From Silene conica (lineage: Eukaryota; Streptophyta; Magnoliopsida; Caryophyllales; Caryophyllaceae), in NCBI GenBank assembly GCA_029255685.2, contig CM055320.2, positions 7,798,614 through 7,862,613 on the forward strand: a stretch of 64,000 nucleotides of DNA, written 5' to 3'. Positions 23,215 through 33,234 of the stretch are shown here, in pieces. Every line of letters begins with the position of its first letter. Positions within the stretch are counted from its first letter, which is position 1. The translations under genes were made by a program, and so were the position numbers. The notes below the pieces were generated by a model. The model was not told the origin of the DNA. It was given only the letters and a program-made list of their open reading frames with translations, and ran no database searches.

Positions 23215-23404
23215 TGGTCTATTTCGGGTCAATTTTGGATCTCCCAAACCAAATCCGGCTTTCTCCTAACCAGCCCGGACTCGCTCGGCTCGCATGGATT
23301 AAGAGGACAAATTTTCTGCCCCGGCTTATTTCGGACTTGAGAATTTGGGGTATTGGTGTTTATAAATGACATTTGTGTATAATATTTTTTTTTTTAAATC
23401 TGAA
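23215..23404. other. Continuation of GC-rich repeat copy 2
   Basis: Non-coding. The first 100 bp belong to the GC-rich repeat split by LINE D, then an AT-rich stretch with a T run follows. Confidence 0.45.
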
Positions 23405-24004
23405 AGACAAGCTAGGAACAAAACGATCGACAACAAAACTCGGAATCTCCTCTCCTCCAATGCTCGAAAACAAAACCACCCATTAACTTACCAGAAGAAT
23501 CTAGGACTCCACAGCTAGGTACAATATGCAATAGAGGTCTTCGAAGAAATTGTTGGTACGGTATAATAACAACGAAATATAAGAGAGAGATAGAAAACAT
23601 AACCGCATTTGTTGGTAGAGTACGTCAGTCAACCAGAATATTCGTCACTAATGACCCATTAATTAATGGTTAATTGGCAATGCATTGGACAATATTTGGA
23701 CTGGGCCTGACCCATTAATTAACAAAATATTCGCAATGCACCTGGACAACATTTGGACTATGCCTAAAAAGATAAGCACAACCAGTCGTAGCAAATTGCC
23801 GAATCTCTTATAACGGGGCTGGGAGACGGGCACGTGTGTCGACGAGACAAATTAAGTACCTCGCAAGCTCATACAAATGACTTACTTGACCCACTAATGA
23901 TAGTGTGAAATGAGAGACGATATAATAACACTAAACACCATTTTCTTCGCCTATGTGGGACAAAAGGAAAGGAAAACTTCGCTGGAGAATCCCCTATTTC
24001 CAAC
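23405..24004 (-). repeat. Reversed LTR of the TGTTGGAAAT family
   Basis: Read on the minus strand from 24004 it starts TGTTGGAAATAGGGG, then TTTTGTCCCACATAGG, AGTGGGTCAAG and GAGCTTGCGAGGT. This matches the start of the LTR at 19448 over about 230 bp. The far end is not certain and no target duplication was found. Confidence 0.6.
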
Positions 24005-24009
24005 AGAGA

Positions 24010-24220
24010 TAACTCAAGGTAAGGCAATCATGTTGACATTGGACTCCCAATATGGTTAAGATTGCTGACGGGTTTAGTACTTCGGGTAGACGGTTTGGAG
24101 GAGGAGCGAGCTTAAAATTATGGTTGTGTTTCCTGGGCCTTACTTGCTTCAAGTTGTTATTCCTTTCCAAGAGGATGGGCTACCTATTATGTTTGACAAG
24201 TATTGAAGTTACATTCGGAG
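24010..24220 (+). repeat. 3' flank of duplicated segment, copy 2
   Basis: It matches 9425-10200 without the hAT element there (GGTTAAGATT, TTTCCTGGGCCTTACTTGCT, TCCTTTCCAAGAGGATG, TATTGAAGTTACATTC). It continues after the Copia element at 29095-29140. The Copia element is therefore inserted in the duplicated segment. Confidence 0.6.
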
Positions 24221-24383
24221 TGTTAATATTATTAGTAATATTATTATGATATATTATTTATGTTAAGTTACCGTTAGAATAATTCCCTACCTTTTTTACT
24301 ATCTAGATACACTTGTATATATACCTATGTAATTCCATAGACAGAAATACAATTTTTACCAATCTTTCATATACAAGTTAACA
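24221..24383 (+). repeat. 5' LTR of the Copia element
   Basis: Starts TGTTAATATT and ends GTTAACA. Contains ACTTGTATATATACC as promoter candidate near 24310. Confidence 0.93.
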
Positions 24384-24812
24384 TGGTATTGAGCTAGTTT
24401 TTTGTTTCCTCGTTTTTACCTTTACGAGCAAGTTGGTCGTTTATACTCAAAAGTCAATCGACTTTTCTGTACACCCTAATTTCACCCAAAATCAAGGGGT
24501 TCACTGGGTTTTGTCACCAACTTTCACAGAGTTCTTCTCTGTTTTTTGGGAGTCCCTTTTTTCCCATCAAAGTCTCACCAAAAATAATTCCTTCTTTTTC
24601 TTTTATCATCACTTAGCACAAATCTGGGTTTATTTATTTTGTTCAAATCAGATTGTGTCTATTGCTTCCGCCTTCCGCTCCTGCATTCTTTTGCACGCCG
24701 ACATTGATTGATTGCGATTCTTGCACGGTATCGCCTCCTTCCGCTTCCCATCAGGTGTGATTTTTCTGATTACTTGCCCTCTTCAATTCCGTGTTCCCGC
24801 TATCTTATAACT

Positions 24813-27800
24813 ATGGACAAAATGGATGTCATTCAACCTATTAGAATAGTCTTAGATGGTACAAATTATGTTTTATGGGCTCAAGAGATGTCGAGTTTCT
24901 TAAAAGGTCGTCGATTATGGCGTTATGTTACGGGTGATATTACGAAGCCCATTCAGAAAAAGGATGAAGACAAATCCACTTATATTGACAACCTTGAGTT
25001 ATGGGATAGTAGGAATCATCAAATCCTTACTTGGATTAGGAATACTTGTATTCCGTCAATTAAACTTCAGTTTGGTCGATTTGAAACCGCTAAAGAAGTT
25101 TGGGATCTCTTGGCATTGAGATATTCTATCACTGACATTGCCCATCAATATCAACTTAATAATGCGCTTCGCAGCATTAAACAAGCTAAAGGTCAATCTG
25201 TCAATGAGTTTTTAGCCCAAATGCATTCTATTTGGGATCAGTTGGCCTTGTCTGAACCAAATTTTCAAAATCCTGCTGACATTATTAAGTTTAACACCTA
25301 TCGTGATAATTTGCACCTCATGCAATTTATTATGGCATTGCATAGTGATTATGAACCTGTACGTAGTTCTCTACTTCATAGAGAAAAATTTCCTACTCTT
25401 GAAAGTGCGGTTGCTGAATTACTGTCGGAGGAGACACGTCTTGGACTACTAACACCAAACATGGAGTCTGTCATGCCTAACCTTGCCATGGCAGCACCTT
25501 CCGTCTCCAAAGCAGACACACTGGTCCAATCCGTACCCACATGTCGATATTGCAAGATCCCTGGCCATTTAATATCCAAGTGTCCTAAACTTGAGGCTAA
25601 AAAGAACAAGGACAAAAACTCCAATAGATGGCCTAATTCTCGACTACGAACTTCTGGTGCTGTTACGGATACGCCGCCTCCGTCTTCGCCGCCTCCGTCT
25701 ATTACGCTCAATGATCTACAAGACTTTATAAACCAAATGAGTGGCAATAAGGCATCAGTTTTATCTGCATCTTCTTCTCCAGGTACGCCACATTCTTGGT
25801 TGTTTGATTCTGGTTGTTGTAATCACATGACATATAATGTTGATGACATGGTTAGTAAGAAAAGCCCATTACGTACTCCTTTTATTAGGACAGCTGATAA
25901 TTCTCGTATGCATATTACGCATACCGGGGATGTCTCCACCTCTAATTTATTCTTACGTAATGCTTTTCTTGTTCCTAAACTTGCTTTAAATCTTATCTCT
26001 GTGGGACAACTATGTGATGAGGGATTAGAAGTACATTTTTCAAAACAAGGATGTTATGTGCAGGACCCTCAGAGTGGACAGATAATAGGGACGGGGCGTA
26101 GAGTTGGCCGCTTATTTGAAGTCGTTTCTCTTAATGTTAATGAAGAACCTAAATCTGGCCCTTATGTTGCTGCGGTGTCTCAAGAAATATGGCATTCGAG
26201 ACTAGGCCATGCTTCCCATTCTAAATTGAGTCCTTTAATTTCTAGTGGTGTCCTAGGTTCTGTTAAACAAGAAAAGTTAGATTGTGTTTCATGTAAACTT
26301 GCAAAGCATCATGCTTTATCTTTTAATAATAATGACTCAATTTCTAGTGCTCCTTTTGACTTAGTGCATTCTGATATATGGGGTCCTTCCCCCAATATTG
26401 CTTATGACGGCTCTCGTTATTTTGTTATATTTGTTGATGATTATTCAAGATACACATGGCTTTATCTCCTTAAAAGTCGTTCTGAACTCCCCCAATTATA
26501 CGTGAGTTTTGCTACTATGATAAATACTCAATTTCGTTGCAAGATTAGAAAGTTTCGTGCAGATAATGCAATGGAATACAGGGAAAAGAACCTGATGAGC
26601 TTTCTAGCAAACAATGGCACACTTATGCAATATTCATGTCCCGGTACTTCTCAACAAAATGGACGGGCCGAACGAAAGCACCGCCATATCCTTGACACTG
26701 TTCGTGCATTACTTATATCTGCATCATGTCCCGAGACTTTTTGGGGAGATGCCGCGCTAGCTGCTGTGTACAATATTAATCGTCTCCCTTCTTCTACAGT
26801 TGATAACAAATCTCCTTATGAAAGGTTATTTTCTCAAATTACAAACTATGATTTTCTTCGTGTTTTTGGTTGTGTATGTTTCGTACTACTTCAATCTCAT
26901 GAGTATACGAAACTGGAACCACGCGCAAGATTATGCTGTTTTCTTGGATATGGGAGTACACAAAAAGGGTATAAATGTTGGGATCCTCTGTCCCGACGTC
27001 TACGGATCTCTCGGCATGTAGTATTTTGGGAACATAAAATGTTCAGCTCACTCTCAGAGTATAATTTATCTAAAGCTGTTATGCCATTCTTTACGGATGC
27101 CGGTGCTGAATTATTTCCTGATGATAGCAACTCAGATACTCGTACTGATACTCCACTCCATCCCACATTTGAAGTGATGCCCAACACTGTATCTTCTTCT
27201 TCATCTGGTGACCTACACAACACTTGTGAACCAAGGAACAATGCAAGCACAGTGGAACATACTGCCAAAACCACTGATGTGACTATTCCTGCCTCATCTC
27301 AACTTAAGCATTCATCTAGAGTGAGTCGTCCACCTGGTTGGCACAAAGACTATCATAGTTATGCTGCTATTGAATCCCTTTATGAGCCAACAACTTTTCG
27401 TGAGGCAAGCACTGACCCTTTATGGCAACAAGCGATGCAAGAAGAGTTGGATGCCTTACATAAAGCAAATACATGGGACTTAGTCGACTTACCTCCTAAG
27501 AAGTCACTTGTGGGTTGCAAATGGATTTACAAGATAAAAACTCGGTCTGATGGCTCAATTGAACGCTATAAAGCTCGCTTAGTCGCACAAGGTTTCAAAC
27601 AAGAATATGGAATTGATTATGAAGAAACATTCGCACCTGTTGCTCGTCTTACATCTGTTCGTAGCCTCCTTGCTGTAGCTGCTAGTAAGAAGTGGGATCT
27701 TTTTCAAATGGATGTAAAGAATGCGTTTCTTAATGGTGATCTCAGTGAAGAAGTGTATATGCGGCCTCCTCAAGGTTATGACCATCCTCCAAACAAGGTT

Positions 27801-28913
27801 TGTCGCCTTCGTCGAGCTTTATATGGGTTAAAACAAGCCCCACGAGCTTGGTTTGAAAAGTTCAGCTCTACTATACATCGTCTCGGTTTCACCTCCAGTC
27901 CATATGATCATGCACTTTTTATCTGCCACACTAAGCAAGGATGCATTCTATTACTGCTTTATGTGGATGACATGATAATTACCGGAGATGATTTCGATGG
28001 GATCTCAAATTTGAAGTCGTTTCTTAGCCAAAATTTTGAGATGAAAGATCTTGGTCATCTCAACTATTTTCTTGGCTTAGAAGTCTCGGCTGATGAAAAT
28101 GGTTATTATCTTACTCAAGCAAAATATGCCAGTGAACTTATATCTAAAGCTTGTCTAAGTGACACAAAGACGGTCTCAACACCTATCGAAGCCAATCTGA
28201 AATTCACGCCAACGGATGGAGCACCAATATCAGATCCCACAATATATAGACAACTCGTGGGAAGTCTCATTTATCTGACAGTTACGCGCCCAGATATAGC
28301 ATATGTCGTCCACATTGTCAGTCAGTTCATGACATCACCTCGTACTACACATTATGCCGCAGTGCTTCGAATTCTTCGTTATGTGAAAGGTACTATGTTT
28401 CATGGGCTTCATTTTCGCTTTGATTCACCCCTTGAGTTACTTGCTTATTCTGATTCTGATTGGGCGGGTGATCCCACTGATCGCCGCTCTACCACTGGAA
28501 ATTGTTTCTTTCTTGGCACCTCTCTTATTTCATGGCGTAGTAAGAAGCAAAATGTGGTTGCTCGTTCCAGCACCGAAGCAGAGTATCGAGCTCTTGCTGA
28601 CACCACATCAGAACTCGTATGGCTTCGGTGGTTATTAGCTGATATGGGGGCTCGTCAATCATCGCCAACTATTTTGTACTGTGACAATCGTAGTGCTATT
28701 CAAATTGCACACAACGACGTCTTTCATGAAAGAACAAAACACATAGAAGTTGATTGTCATTTCATTCGACAACATTTGCTACAAGATAATCTAAGTATTT
28801 TATCAATTTCTTCCGAAGAGCAACAGGCAGACTTCTTTACAAAAGCGCATCTTCCTGGACGTTTTGCTGAGTCGATATCCAAGTTCAAAATGGGTTGTAT
28901 ACACCCACCATGA
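24813..28913 (+). CDS. Copia gag-pol polyprotein (1366 aa)
   Basis: The ATG at 24813 (MDKMDVIQPIRIVLDGTNY) is the first methionine codon in front of the Gag similarity; the frame is open upstream without an ATG I trust. Order: Gag (YVLWAQEMSSFLKGRRLW), CCHC knuckle CRYCKIPGHLISKC, aspartic protease WLFDSGCCNHMT, pre-integrase IWHSRLGHASHSKL, and integrase with D in HSDIWGPSP, D in RADNAMEY and E in NGRAERKHRHIL. Reverse transcriptase follows (KARLVAQGFKQEYGIDY, QMDVKNAFLNGDL, LYVDDMIITGDD), then RNase H (YSDSDWAGDPTDRRSTTG, STEAEYRAL, CDNRSAIQIAHN). The integrase reads DNA where DNG is usual; the catalytic residues remain. No stop or frameshift seen. Confidence 0.95.
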   Translation: MDKMDVIQPIRIVLDGTNYVLWAQEMSSFLKGRRLWRYVTGDITKPIQKKDEDKSTYIDNLELWDSRNHQILTWIRNTCIPSIKLQFGRFETAKEVWDLLALRYSITDIAHQYQLNNALRSIKQAKGQSVNEFLAQMHSIWDQLALSEPNFQNPADIIKFNTYRDNLHLMQFIMALHSDYEPVRSSLLHREKFPTLESAVAELLSEETRLGLLTPNMESVMPNLAMAAPSVSKADTLVQSVPTCRYCKIPGHLISKCPKLEAKKNKDKNSNRWPNSRLRTSGAVTDTPPPSSPPPSITLNDLQDFINQMSGNKASVLSASSSPGTPHSWLFDSGCCNHMTYNVDDMVSKKSPLRTPFIRTADNSRMHITHTGDVSTSNLFLRNAFLVPKLALNLISVGQLCDEGLEVHFSKQGCYVQDPQSGQIIGTGRRVGRLFEVVSLNVNEEPKSGPYVAAVSQEIWHSRLGHASHSKLSPLISSGVLGSVKQEKLDCVSCKLAKHHALSFNNNDSISSAPFDLVHSDIWGPSPNIAYDGSRYFVIFVDDYSRYTWLYLLKSRSELPQLYVSFATMINTQFRCKIRKFRADNAMEYREKNLMSFLANNGTLMQYSCPGTSQQNGRAERKHRHILDTVRALLISASCPETFWGDAALAAVYNINRLPSSTVDNKSPYERLFSQITNYDFLRVFGCVCFVLLQSHEYTKLEPRARLCCFLGYGSTQKGYKCWDPLSRRLRISRHVVFWEHKMFSSLSEYNLSKAVMPFFTDAGAELFPDDSNSDTRTDTPLHPTFEVMPNTVSSSSSGDLHNTCEPRNNASTVEHTAKTTDVTIPASSQLKHSSRVSRPPGWHKDYHSYAAIESLYEPTTFREASTDPLWQQAMQEELDALHKANTWDLVDLPPKKSLVGCKWIYKIKTRSDGSIERYKARLVAQGFKQEYGIDYEETFAPVARLTSVRSLLAVAASKKWDLFQMDVKNAFLNGDLSEEVYMRPPQGYDHPPNKVCRLRRALYGLKQAPRAWFEKFSSTIHRLGFTSSPYDHALFICHTKQGCILLLLYVDDMIITGDDFDGISNLKSFLSQNFEMKDLGHLNYFLGLEVSADENGYYLTQAKYASELISKACLSDTKTVSTPIEANLKFTPTDGAPISDPTIYRQLVGSLIYLTVTRPDIAYVVHIVSQFMTSPRTTHYAAVLRILRYVKGTMFHGLHFRFDSPLELLAYSDSDWAGDPTDRRSTTGNCFFLGTSLISWRSKKQNVVARSSTEAEYRALADTTSELVWLRWLLADMGARQSSPTILYCDNRSAIQIAHNDVFHERTKHIEVDCHFIRQHLLQDNLSILSISSEEQQADFFTKAHLPGRFAESISKFKMGCIHPP

Positions 28914-28926
28914 ACTTGAGGGGGGA

Positions 28927-29089
28927 TGTTAATATTATTAGTAATATTATTATGATATATTATTTATGTTAAGTTACCGTTAGAATAATTCCCTACCTTT
29001 TTTACTATCTAGATACACTTGTATATATACCTATGTAATTCCATAGACAGAAATACAATTTTTACCAATCTTTCATATACAAGTTAACA
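28927..29089 (+). repeat. 3' LTR of the Copia element
   Basis: Base-for-base the same as the 5' LTR as far as I can read, preceded by the polypurine tract. Confidence 0.93.
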
Positions 29090-29094
29090 CGGAG

Positions 29095-29425
29095 AACACT
29101 CGAAAAAGCTCTGTTTTTGGGAATTAATACGTATTTTCGATCAATGAATATGGATGTATTTAAATAAATTGTTATAAAGACTTATTATTAAACAGTAAAA
29201 TAAATTGTCTATAACGCACGCTAAAATGCAAAAATAAATAACAGGATTGCATTGCAACAACAGATTTTGTATCGCAATAACTGAAATACAAAACAATTAA
29301 ACAAATAAATTTTATTAATTAAATATCAAAAGTACGTATACAATTAACTCAAAATAATTAATTTATTTTATTTATTCGGCACTTTAATAAATTTTATGTG
29401 CCTACATGCATTACTAAGCATCAAA
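29095..29425. other. 3' flank of COMT-like gene 2
   Basis: It holds the remainder of the duplicated segment (GGAATTAATACGTATTTTCG, the empty site of the LINE found beside gene 1), then GCTAAAATGCAAAAATAAATAACAG shared in part with gene 1's flank. The rest is AT-rich with no gene. Confidence 0.55.
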
Positions 29426-30837
29426 CTAACGAGGCTTTTTTATGAACTCAAGGACCTTAGTATCATAAGCAGAGCATGCTACTCTGGGACCGTCGAATCC
29501 AGCTCCTTTAGCCAAAATCTCAAAGTCTTGTAGTGTCCTTTCTTTACCTCCGGGACTACTAGCCATCATAAGAACATCATATTGGAAGACCGTCTTGGCG
29601 GCATAGCTATTATCCGGTGAAATAGGTAGAATATAATCGCACACGATCACTTTTCCGTTGTCCGTTAAGGATGCATAGCAGTTTTGAAACAACTTCATGC
29701 AATGCTCATCATCCCAATCATGAGTTATCCACTAAATTAGACAATAAAATAAATTTTTAAAAAAATGTTTGCTTGTAAATTTCTTAATTATAAATTAAAA
29801 CTCACCTTCATAAACATAGCATCTCCTTTCGGTATACTCACGAACATATCGCCCGGCACATGCTCCACTCCTAAACTTACAAAAAACACGGTTATATACA
29901 ATCGTAATTGAACGATTTATTTTTCATACTATTAACAAATGACTAGGACATAGAGAGTAATAAACCGTTTAGGTACCATGATATGCGGGAGCATTAGCAA
30001 GAACATGAGGCAAGTCCAAGTTAATGCCGCGAACATTAGGGTATTTTGAGATGATCGTGTCTAGCGTTGCTCCATTTCCGCCTCCAATGTTAACTAAAGT
30101 CGAAATTCCTTCAAATCCTCGATAGTTCTCTATGATTTTCTTCAACGTAATAATCGAGTGGTTTGCCATTGCATTGTTGAAAATCTTATTGAATTTAGAA
30201 TCCTTCCCTAAATACTCAAACGCATTCATGTTGTATGCCTTTTGGAATGGTGAACCGCCATTTAGTACCGCGTCTTTCAAGTGATACCTAAAAGAAAATT
30301 AAGTGGCAATATATAATACGAGAAAGTCATATATTACGAGAAATAAATATATCTTTTCTTGAGGAAAATTATGAAAAACGTAAACAATTCAATGACGGTA
30401 TGTGTAGAAATTCACCAGCTCTCCATGAGAACCCTGTCTTGCACAACAAGGGACATTGCACCCATAGTGACACCATCCTTGTCCTTAGTCAAAAATTCAC
30501 AAACAGGGGTTAGCCCGTAACACCTTTCGACCCTCCCATCCGGTCCAGGTATGGTTCGGGTGGAGCAAGACACGATTGAATGGCTTGCTAAGAGTCGGAG
30601 CATACGGTCCAACATGGTTTCGGCCTCAGAATTCGTGGTGGACAAATGGGCGACTATTTGAGCCGGGGTGAGAAATGCACCCGGCCCAGGTCGCTTTATG
30701 ATTTCAAGAACATCTAGCTCAATTACCGCGTTGAGTATCATGGGTACTACCGCGCCACTTGTTATGGTCATTGCAAATGAGCATAACTCATCTTCCTCCA
30801 ATTTTACATTGTTTTCATTAGCTAAAATTGATCCCAT
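29426..30837 (-). CDS. COMT-like O-methyltransferase 2 (367 aa, 4 exons)
   Basis: Same family and closest in the window to gene 1. Exons on the minus strand are 30837-30416, 30287-29977, 29870-29806 and 29731-29426, with short GT..AG introns (128, 106 and 74 bp). Exons 1-3 have the same lengths as in gene 1, and the frame is open to the stop, giving 367 aa. Start [10 protein letters not shown]. The SAM motif reads LVNIGGGNG, so the Asp of LVDVGGG is Asn at about 207. Catalytic His is H270 in [11 protein letters not shown]. The second catalytic position is D298 (VIVCDYILP) and E330 in GGKERT is kept. The region before it is [11 protein letters not shown] ([11 protein letters not shown] in the text), unlike COMT. 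The TATA box and short introns suggest an expressed gene; the product is unknown. Confidence 0.9.
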
Positions 30838-30870
30838 TTTTTTTTCTAATGTTGAGTTGTGCTAGGAAAA

Positions 30871-30897
30871 TGTTTGATTAATTGGTGTCTATTTATA
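30871..30897 (-). promoter_or_regulatory. Core promoter of COMT-like gene 2
   Basis: A clear TATAAATAG lies at 30897-30889 (minus strand), about 55 bp from the ATG at 30837, followed by GACACCAATTAATCAAAC shared with gene 1. The predicted leader is short, about 25-30 nt. Confidence 0.65.
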
Positions 30898-30971
30898 GAA
30901 CAATATTTCAATGCTTCTTACTGTTTTTATTGGTACACTTTCACTTTTATTTGTTTCTCGTGACTCCTGAA

Positions 30972-31471
30972 TTATGTAGCACGGACACTTCTCCAAATGA
31001 GCCGTACCGTGTCCGACACCGTGTCCGACACCGACACTTCACGGACACACGTTGAAACGTGTCCAACACCTAATCATTCGTGTCTAACTTTCCACATTTA
31101 TTTGGGCACGTGTCCGACGCGTGTCCATGATATTTGAGCCGTGTCCGTCGCGTGTCCACTATATTTGGTTATCATTTGCGGTGAATGATGATGTTCTTGA
31201 GATGAGAAATGCGCTATCAAAAGAGATCAATTAGAATATTGATTCGGATGAGGATTGAAAATAAATTTATTATCAAAGGCAAGTTTTACATTCACTTATT
31301 TAAAATAATATCAAATATATTTACAAAAATAAAATCAAAAATTTATAACTAAAAACGTATATTTTATTAAATTTAAATAACGTGTCTCGTGTCCTAAATT
31401 TCATGGCATGCCGTGTCCCGTGTCCGTATCGTGTCCGTGTCCGTGTCCGTGTCCGTTTTGGTGCTACCTAG
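30972..31471. mobile_element. hAT-like element rich in GTGTCCG
   Basis: Flanked by the 8-bp duplication CTCCTGAA (30964-30971 and 31472-31479). The ends GTAGCAC and GTGCTAC pair. The interior is full of GTGTCCG and CGGACAC words. It lies about 130 bp upstream of the start codon of gene 2, next to its promoter. A related copy is at 45131-45449. Confidence 0.8.
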
Positions 31472-31635
31472 CTCCTGAACAGAGAATATTTAAAATTTAC
31501 GTATTTTGTGTCCCATTTAATGGAATGCACCTCATCATAGAAGTTTCTCTCTCCGTTTTAATCATTAATTTATCTTTTTGAAGTACCTCCCTCTTATAAG
31601 CAGTTAAAAAGATAAATAATTTCACAAATTCTTAT

Positions 31636-31812
31636 TTGCAACGACACTATCCGTCGCAAGCTTGTGACGGATACCGTTATCTCTCACAAAATACCTACTT
31701 TTTCTCTCTCTCCGACACTATTCCTGTGGTCCTTTCTCCACTAACTCATTTTGTATCCATTTTATCTTGCAAAATATCCGTCACAAATGGTGACCCGTCG
31801 CAAGCAAGACTT
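31636..31812. mobile_element. MITE of the CGTCGCAAGC family
   Basis: Contains TATCCGTCGCAAGCTTGTGA at one end and CCCGTCGCAAGCAAG at the other, with CTCTCACAAAATACC and a TTTTGTATCCATTTTATC core. It matches 37963-38139 in reverse orientation. Confidence 0.65.
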
Positions 31813-31958
31813 ACTGAAATAATTTGGGAGTGAGAGTACTTGGAACTAGTGATCGATCCCAATGCTTTAGGTATAATATTTCGTCATTGTAAACTGTTGC
31901 TTCAAATCCTGATTCCACCACTGCTTACTACCTGCACGCTTGAATAAGTAATAGGAGT

Positions 31959-32684
31959 TAGGGTAGAGTATACCTGATCCGAAATCATACTTCGGTTCAG
32001 ATCTCCGATCGGAAAATCATACTATCCTCCGTTTTTATATAATGTTCCCATTTGTTGAATATATGAGTGTAGTATTTTAATAAAATGGGTACATTATATA
32101 AAAATGGAGGAAGTAAATTTTATTATCTATGATCTGATCCGAAATGATCGAATATCCGAAATTTACTATCCGGAACTATGCGAAAATTCCAGATCAATTA
32201 TCCGATATCCGAGATCTGAACCGTTTAGATATATTGTCAAAATTGTAACAAAAAAGACAATTTTTAAACTTTGGCATCTAACCACTTAACACAGTTCACG
32301 TAATATTAATTTCATTCAAAATATATTACAAAACATAAACCGCTACCTAACAATGAAAAATAGCGTAATAGTTTGTCAAATACAAAGAAAAATATCCATA
32401 TACATAACATTCCATGCATAATAGTCCGGCAAATATCGGATACGGATCGGGCATTAAACGGATATCGGGTATCCGATCCTATATTTGATATCTGATGCGA
32501 TAACTTTCGGATATCGGATATCCGAATGTTTAAACCTGATCTCCGTATTTGATCTGATATTCGAAAATTTCGGTTCCGAGTATCCGAACTAAACCACTTT
32601 TCGAATTAGATATCCATTATTTCAGATCGGATACCAATCAAATGTCGGATCGATTCGTATAATCGGATTTTTTTCACAGACCTA
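31959..32684. mobile_element. hAT-like element rich in CCGATATCGGAT words
   Basis: The left flank ATAGGAGT (31951-31958) reappears after the right end once the next element is removed (33230-33237). The ends are TAGGGTAGAG and CACAGACCTA. The inside has many GGATATC and TATCCGA words around an AT-rich core, plus a Stowaway-like insert at 32032-32113. Confidence 0.65.
32032..32113. mobile_element. Short Stowaway-like MITE
   Basis: About 80 bp with inverted ends CTATCCTCCGTTTTTATATA and TATATAAAAATGGAGGAAG, next to TA on the right. It lies inside the hAT element. Confidence 0.6.
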
Positions 32685-32689
32685 ATAGG

Positions 32690-33226
32690 TAGGGCTGAGC
32701 ATAGGTCCAGAACCGGACCGGACCGGACCGAACCGGACCGAACCCGAAACCGAACTCTACTAAATTGGGGACCGAAGACCGGACCTATAAGGAACCGGTC
32801 CTGGACCGGACCGGACCGGTAAAAACCGGACCAACCCGAGACCGGACCATTTGGACCGATATCCCATTTGATCAAATTTTCTTATTTAACTAACGATAAA
32901 AGTCTTGAATAAATACGCATATTCTAATTTGTACTACTTTCCACATCACGCAGAAGAACGCATAAGTAATAACTAGCCAAAATAACACATTAAACAACTT
33001 TAGAATTCAGAAGTCAAGAGTTCAATAATCACAATTTTAACTCAATTCGGTCCTATCGGTCTGGACCGAAAATTTTCGGTTTTGGACCGGACCGGACCGA
33101 AACCCGAACAACATAAATTGTTGGACCTAGGACCGGACCGAAACTCAACCGGTCCGGGTTCGGTCTGGACCGAACGGTCCGGTTCGGTCCATTTTTCCGG
33201 TCTGGACCGAGTTTTGCTCACCCCTA
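32690..33226. mobile_element. hAT MITE rich in GGACCGG, copy 1
   Basis: Perfect 8-bp duplication CTAATAGG (32682-32689 and 33227-33234). The ends are TAGGGCTGAGCA and TGCTCACCCCTA. Many GGACCGG and CCGGTCC words are near both ends, with an AT-rich centre. It is inserted in the right target duplication of the neighbouring hAT element. Confidence 0.88.
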
Positions 33227-33234
33227 CTAATAGG

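Larger units (their letters stand above)
24221..29089 (+). mobile_element. Complete Copia retrotransposon
   Basis: 4869 bp, flanked by CGGAG (24216-24220 and 29090-29094). The two 163-bp LTRs (24221-24383 and 28927-29089) look identical by eye. A primer-binding-like TGGTATTGAGCTAG follows the left LTR at 24384, a degenerate match to the usual initiator-Met site. A polypurine stretch TTGAGGGGGGA precedes the right LTR at 28916-28926. One long open frame spans the inside. Short LTRs and small size fit the Ale/Retrofit group. Everything visible is intact, so this is a young and possibly autonomous copy. Confidence 0.95.
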
